From the NCBI GenBank assembly GCA_015493625.1, contig WGCT01000063.1, positions 1 through 9,985 of the forward strand: 9,985 nucleotides of DNA. The letters are read 5' to 3'. Below the pieces are notes generated by a model. That model was given only the letters and a program-made list of their open reading frames with translations, was not told where the DNA came from and ran no database searches. The DNA comes from Draconibacterium sp. Lineage in GTDB: Bacteria; Bacteroidota; Bacteroidia; Bacteroidales; Prolixibacteraceae. Of this stretch, positions 7,102-9,985 are shown in pieces. Made by a program: the position numbers and the translations under genes. How positions within the stretch are numbered: the stretch's first letter is position 1; each line of letters begins with the position of its first letter.

Positions 7102-7830
7102 TTATATTTTTGAGGCTGCAGCGTCATCGAGGAACCAAATCAATCTTCCGCTGTTTGCCGCTATATGGTAAGCCGGCAGTTGTTTTGCAGCATCGGTGTC
7201 GTTCATAATTTCTGAAATACGTATTGCTTTATTTTCTCCGGTAACCAGAAAAAATATCCTGTTGGCGTTATTAATAACCCGGCCGGAAAGCGTTATTCGC
7301 TTTTGCCCTGAATTGGGATGCAGGGCAACTTCGCAAATTTTGTCACTATTTAAGAGTTCCATTTGGTTTGGAAAGATTGATGCTGTATGTCCGTCACCAC
7401 CCATTCCCAAAATAATAAGGTCGAAAACAGGAATTTCATTTCTCGAATTTAAGTTTAATGTTATCTCTTCCGAATATCTTTGGGCCTCTTCAACCGGACT
7501 TCTTTCGCCTTTTATACGGTGTATATTCTCTTTTGGAATATTAATTTTCGACAGCAAGTAATCTACTGTCATTTTATAGTTGCTTTCCGCATCGTGTGGC
7601 GAAACACACCGTTCGTCGCCCCACCAAAAGTGAATTCTGTCCCAGGGAATTAAATCCCGGTATTTTTTACTCATCTTTTTAAAGAGTCCTTTGGGTGAGT
7701 TCCCTCCCGAAAGAGCAATATCGAAACGGGGTTGATTTGTTTTTTGAGCATGTTTTACAATCTCTTTTGCAATTGCTTTGTAAACTTTTTTTGGCGTTTC
7801 AAAAATTCTAACTTCAGTTTCTGTTGTCAT
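7102..7830 (-). CDS. pgl: 6-phosphogluconolactonase
   Basis: This 242-residue cytosolic enzyme of the DevB/SOL type hydrolyses 6-phosphoglucono-1,5-lactone to 6-phosphogluconate, the second step of the oxidative pentose phosphate pathway. The family motifs appear in order: ALSGGNSPKGLF (39-50, phosphate-binding loop), WWGDERCVSPHDAESNYKM (69-87) and ILGMGGDGHTASIFP (140-154), with the Asp-Gly-His that forms the active site. Length is normal for the family, and the ATG at 7830 gives a normal N-terminus. It lies downstream of zwf on the same strand; the 176-base gap, partly filled by the octamer array, is long for cotranscribed genes, so a separate promoter is possible, though I see no clean TAnnTTTG box between the array and the ATG. 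Confidence 0.95.
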   Translation of the reverse strand: MTTETEVRIFETPKKVYKAIAKEIVKHAQKTNQPRFDIALSGGNSPKGLFKKMSKKYRDLIPWDRIHFWWGDERCVSPHDAESNYKMTVDYLLSKINIPKENIHRIKGERSPVEEAQRYSEEITLNLNSRNEIPVFDLIILGMGGDGHTASIFPNQMELLNSDKICEVALHPNSGQKRITLSGRVINNANRIFFLVTGENKAIRISEIMNDTDAAKQLPAYHIAANSGRLIWFLDDAAASKI

Positions 7831-7916
7831 TTTATTTTGAATTTAAAGAGTGTCGATATTTGTTACTAATTTGTCGTGTTAAAAAGCAGATATTCAACAG
7901 CTTATCTTTGTCTCAT

Positions 7917-7980
7917 CTCTAATAATCTAATAATCTAATGATCTAATGATCTAATGATCTAATGATCTAATAATCTAAAA
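7917..7980. repeat. Octamer tandem repeat, 8 units of ATCTAATR
   Basis: Eight 8-base units run without gaps between zwf and pgl: CTCTAATA, ATCTAATA, four ATCTAATG (7933-7964), ATCTAATA and ATCTAAAA. The inner six fit ATCTAATR exactly; the outer two have one mismatch. The G-ending units create four GATC sites at 8-base spacing (7940, 7948, 7956, 7964). The array ends 87 bases before the pgl ATG (minus strand) and begins 26 bases after the zwf stop. A period of 8 is not a multiple of 3, and the array is non-coding. Such arrays can gain or lose units by slippage. Confidence 0.92.
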
Positions 7981-8006
7981 TCTATTCTCTGTAAAGCACT
8001 AAACAA

Positions 8007-9506
8007 TTATAATTCGCAATATAAACCGTCGTCGGTTAGGTTTTTACACGGAAATCGCCATTCGGCATTTGGAATAAGCTCGAACGATTCTTCCGGTCCC
8101 CATGTTCCGGCCGGGTATCCGTATATTGGCATTTCAGGGTTATTCTCCCATGCATTAATTATGGGTTGAACAAATTTCCATGCTTCCTCCACACCGTCGC
8201 CGCGTGCATAAAGTGTTGCGTCGCCCTGCATGCAGTCGAGTAACAACCTTTCGTATGCCGCCGGAACAGTGGTGTTTGTTAAATCGGAATAGTGAAAATC
8301 CATATTTACCGTTTGCACATCGAAACCTGCACCCGGAGTTTTCATCCCAAACTTCAGTAAAATTCCTTCGTCGGGCTGAATACGTATAATAAGTTGGTTG
8401 TTTGTCGATGCCTGATTGTTTCCCGAATCGAACAGGTGATGAGGAACACTTTTAAAATGAATAACAATCTCGGTAACTCTTGTGGGCAATTTCTTTCCGG
8501 TACGGATGTAAAACGGAACATCGGCCCAACGCCAGTTATCGATATAAAATTTAAGCGCAATAAAGGTTTCGGTTCTCGATTTCGGATCTACACCCGGTTC
8601 TTCGCGGTAACCGGCAACATTTTTATTCTTTATTTTCGAGCTGGTGTATTGACCGCGAATAACGTGGTCGACAATACGATTTTCGGGAATGGGGCGTAAC
8701 GATTGGAAAACTTTAATTGTTTCGTTCCGAATTGAAGTGGCATCGATTACCGTAGGTGGTTCCATGGCAACAAAACCAACAAGTTGTAAAAGGTGGTTTT
8801 GAAGCATGTCGCGAAGTGCTCCCGAGTGGTCGTAGTAGCCTCCGCGACCTTCAACACCGAGGCTTTCTGCCGACGTAATTTCAACACGCTCAATGTAGTT
8901 CCGGTTCCAAAGTGGCTCGAAAATGCCATTCGAAAAACGGGTAACCAACATGTTTTGTACGGTCTCTTTTCCCAAATAGTGGTCGATACGGTAAATCTGC
9001 TCCTCGTCGAAATAGTTTAGCAATTTGGTATTTAATTCTTTGGCTGAAGCGAGATTTGTGCCAAAAGGTTTTTCAACAATTAGCCGCCGGAAGTGTTTCG
9101 ACGATTTGCTTAGTTTATTTTTCGAGAGCAAGCGCGGAATAACTTCGTAAAGCGAGGGTGGGGTAGAGAGGTAGAAAATATAATTTTTTTCAATTTGTAA
9201 GTCGGTTGATAGCTGCTTTAGCCGTTTTTTTAGCGGTATAAAGTCAACAATTCTGTTGGTCTCAACCGGTTGGTAAAAAAGGAGCTTTTTAAATTCGGCT
9301 ACCTGTTTCTCTTTTGGTAAAAACTCTTCTACTCTTTTTCTGAATTGATTGTCGGTTAACGGAGAGCGCGATGCACCCAAAACCGCAAACTTTTCGGGCA
9401 GTAAATTTTGAACAAATAAGCTGTAAAGTGCCGGAATTAGTTTTCGTTTTGTTAAATCGCCCGATGCCCCGAAAATGATTAATATTTGATTCTCTGTCTG
9501 TTTCAT
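8007..9506 (-). CDS. zwf: Glucose-6-phosphate 1-dehydrogenase
   Basis: This 499-residue cytosolic enzyme oxidises glucose-6-phosphate to 6-phosphogluconolactone with reduction of NAD(P)+, the entry to the oxidative pentose phosphate pathway. IFGASGDLTKRKLIPALYSL (11-30) is the nucleotide-binding loop, with the GASGDL form usual in G6PDs. EKPFG (145-149) and RIDHYLGKETVQN (173-185) are the signature and substrate site; His238 in LQNHLLQ is the expected catalytic base. The length is normal and the protein is intact to its end (GLYCEL). The ATG at 9506 precedes the nucleotide loop by the usual 10 or so residues. It lies 47 bases downstream of the phosphopantetheinyl transferase gene on the same strand and upstream of pgl, so expression with pgl is likely. 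The next pathway gene, gnd, is not in the window. Confidence 0.96.
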   Translation of the reverse strand: MKQTENQILIIFGASGDLTKRKLIPALYSLFVQNLLPEKFAVLGASRSPLTDNQFRKRVEEFLPKEKQVAEFKKLLFYQPVETNRIVDFIPLKKRLKQLSTDLQIEKNYIFYLSTPPSLYEVIPRLLSKNKLSKSSKHFRRLIVEKPFGTNLASAKELNTKLLNYFDEEQIYRIDHYLGKETVQNMLVTRFSNGIFEPLWNRNYIERVEITSAESLGVEGRGGYYDHSGALRDMLQNHLLQLVGFVAMEPPTVIDATSIRNETIKVFQSLRPIPENRIVDHVIRGQYTSSKIKNKNVAGYREEPGVDPKSRTETFIALKFYIDNWRWADVPFYIRTGKKLPTRVTEIVIHFKSVPHHLFDSGNNQASTNNQLIIRIQPDEGILLKFGMKTPGAGFDVQTVNMDFHYSDLTNTTVPAAYERLLLDCMQGDATLYARGDGVEEAWKFVQPIINAWENNPEMPIYGYPAGTWGPEESFELIPNAEWRFPCKNLTDDGLYCEL

Positions 9507-9553
9507 TTTGCTAAAAATAGATAATTATTCTGCTATGCGAAAAATATGTTTTC

Positions 9554-9967
9554 TTATTCAACACAAGTTACAATAATATTGTTTTCGTAAATCAGGTGCC
9601 AAAGTTTAAATTGTTTTTTGTTGTCGAGTGTGGCGGCAAAGTTTTCCTCTGTTTTTATGTCGAACGGATGGATGATTATTTGCTTGTTAAATTGAATTCC
9701 ATCATCGTCGGTACATTTAAAAAGTGCTTCTTTTGCGCTCCAGTATAAAATTGTTGCAATTTGTTTGTTATCAGCTTTTTCAATTTCGTTTAACTCTTTT
9801 TTATGTAAAAATTTACCGCTTAATTTTCCAATGTTCCGGCTACTGTTTTCAATATCGATTCCAACTTTTTGGGAAGAAAGAATTACCGCAACAAAATTGG
9901 CCGAGTGCGAAATGCTAATGTTCCTATTATTACTTTTAAGTTGAGGTTTCCCCGATTTTAAATATTC
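9554..9967 (-). CDS. 4'-phosphopantetheinyl transferase superfamily protein, 5'-truncated
   Basis: 137 residues of genuine sequence remain, read from a Glu codon at 9965-9967 to the stop. NISISHSANFVAV (16-28 of the fragment) is the substrate/CoA-contact motif, VGIDIE (35-40) holds the Mg-binding Asp38 and Glu40, and WSAKEALFK (76-84) is the second signature with Glu80 and Lys84. These are the Sfp/AcpT family hallmarks: the enzyme moves phosphopantetheine from CoA to a serine of acyl- or peptidyl-carrier proteins. Bacterial members usually have about 200-230 residues, so some 60-90 N-terminal residues are missing at the contig edge. The apparent GTG start giving MYKRQ is encoded by adapter sequence and is not real. 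A zwf neighbour does not indicate which carrier protein it serves. Confidence 0.85.
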   Translation of the reverse strand, partial: EYLKSGKPQLKSNNRNISISHSANFVAVILSSQKVGIDIENSSRNIGKLSGKFLHKKELNEIEKADNKQIATILYWSAKEALFKCTDDDGIQFNKQIIIHPFDIKTEENFAATLDNKKQFKLWHLIYENNIIVTCVE

Positions 9968-9985
9968 CTGTCTCTTATACACATC
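9968..9985. other. Tn5/Nextera mosaic-end adapter contamination
   Basis: The terminal bases CTGTCTCTTATACACATC match 18 of the 19 bases of the transposase mosaic end used in tagmentation libraries (reverse complement of AGATGTGTATAAGAGACAG). On the minus strand they encode the well-known artefact MYKRQ (GTG TAT AAG AGA CAG). Native sequence therefore ends at about 9967; one or two boundary bases could be shared by chance. Confidence 0.95.

Noticed and set aside
7196..7561. 121-codon plus-strand open frame
   Set aside because: Antisense to pgl, whose family motifs are intact; no independent evidence.
7917..7980. CRISPR-like array
   Set aside because: The units are 8 bases, contiguous and without spacers, so this is a simple tandem repeat.
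8394..8699. 101-codon plus-strand open frame
   Set aside because: Antisense to conserved zwf sequence; no motif or context support.
9968..9982. GTG start of the phosphopantetheinyl transferase giving MYKRQ
   Set aside because: These codons are adapter sequence; the real start lies beyond the contig.

Overview
The window looks like chromosomal DNA of a Bacteroidota bacterium, plausibly a marine or anaerobic Marinilabiliales/Prolixibacteraceae-type lineage; the family-level placement is a guess from style, not a match. Reasons: the DNA is AT-rich, strong Shine-Dalgarno sites are absent, two TAnnTTTG boxes typical of Bacteroidota promoters lie upstream of genes, and the proteins (patatin-POTRA-barrel, zwf-pgl pair, large outer-membrane barrels) fit that phylum. 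The right edge is not native: the last 18 bases match the Tn5/Nextera mosaic end, so the assembled contig stops at about 9967.

Region 1 (1-3126, plus strand) is a tightly spaced run of four genes: the 3' end of a CmoA-like (carboxy-SAM synthase family) methyltransferase, a membrane methyltransferase of the ICMT/PEMT type with two extra C-terminal membrane segments, an outer-membrane phospholipase A1 (OMPLA)-like barrel, and a DUF1302-like outer-membrane barrel. Gaps are 6, 39 and 20 bases, so they are probably cotranscribed. The first three genes are visibly more AT-rich than the rest.

Region 2 (3341-5638, minus strand) is a patatin-like phospholipase with a POTRA-like region and C-terminal barrel (type Vd secretion architecture), convergent with region 1. 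Two putative outer-membrane phospholipases therefore lie within 4 kb of each other.

Region 3 (5639-6088) is a 450-base divergent intergenic stretch with a candidate promoter for each side, a hairpin, and overlapping start-less open frames that may be a decayed element.

Region 4 (6089-7096, plus) is a membrane-anchored alpha/beta hydrolase ending 5 bases from the end of the next, convergent gene.

Region 5 (7102-9967, minus) reads, in transcription order, a 5'-truncated Sfp-type phosphopantetheinyl transferase, zwf (glucose-6-phosphate dehydrogenase) and pgl (6-phosphogluconolactonase). The last two are the first two steps of the oxidative pentose phosphate pathway; gnd is not in the window. 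An octamer tandem array (eight units, four GATC sites) lies between zwf and pgl. No rRNA, tRNA, CRISPR array or intact mobile element was seen.
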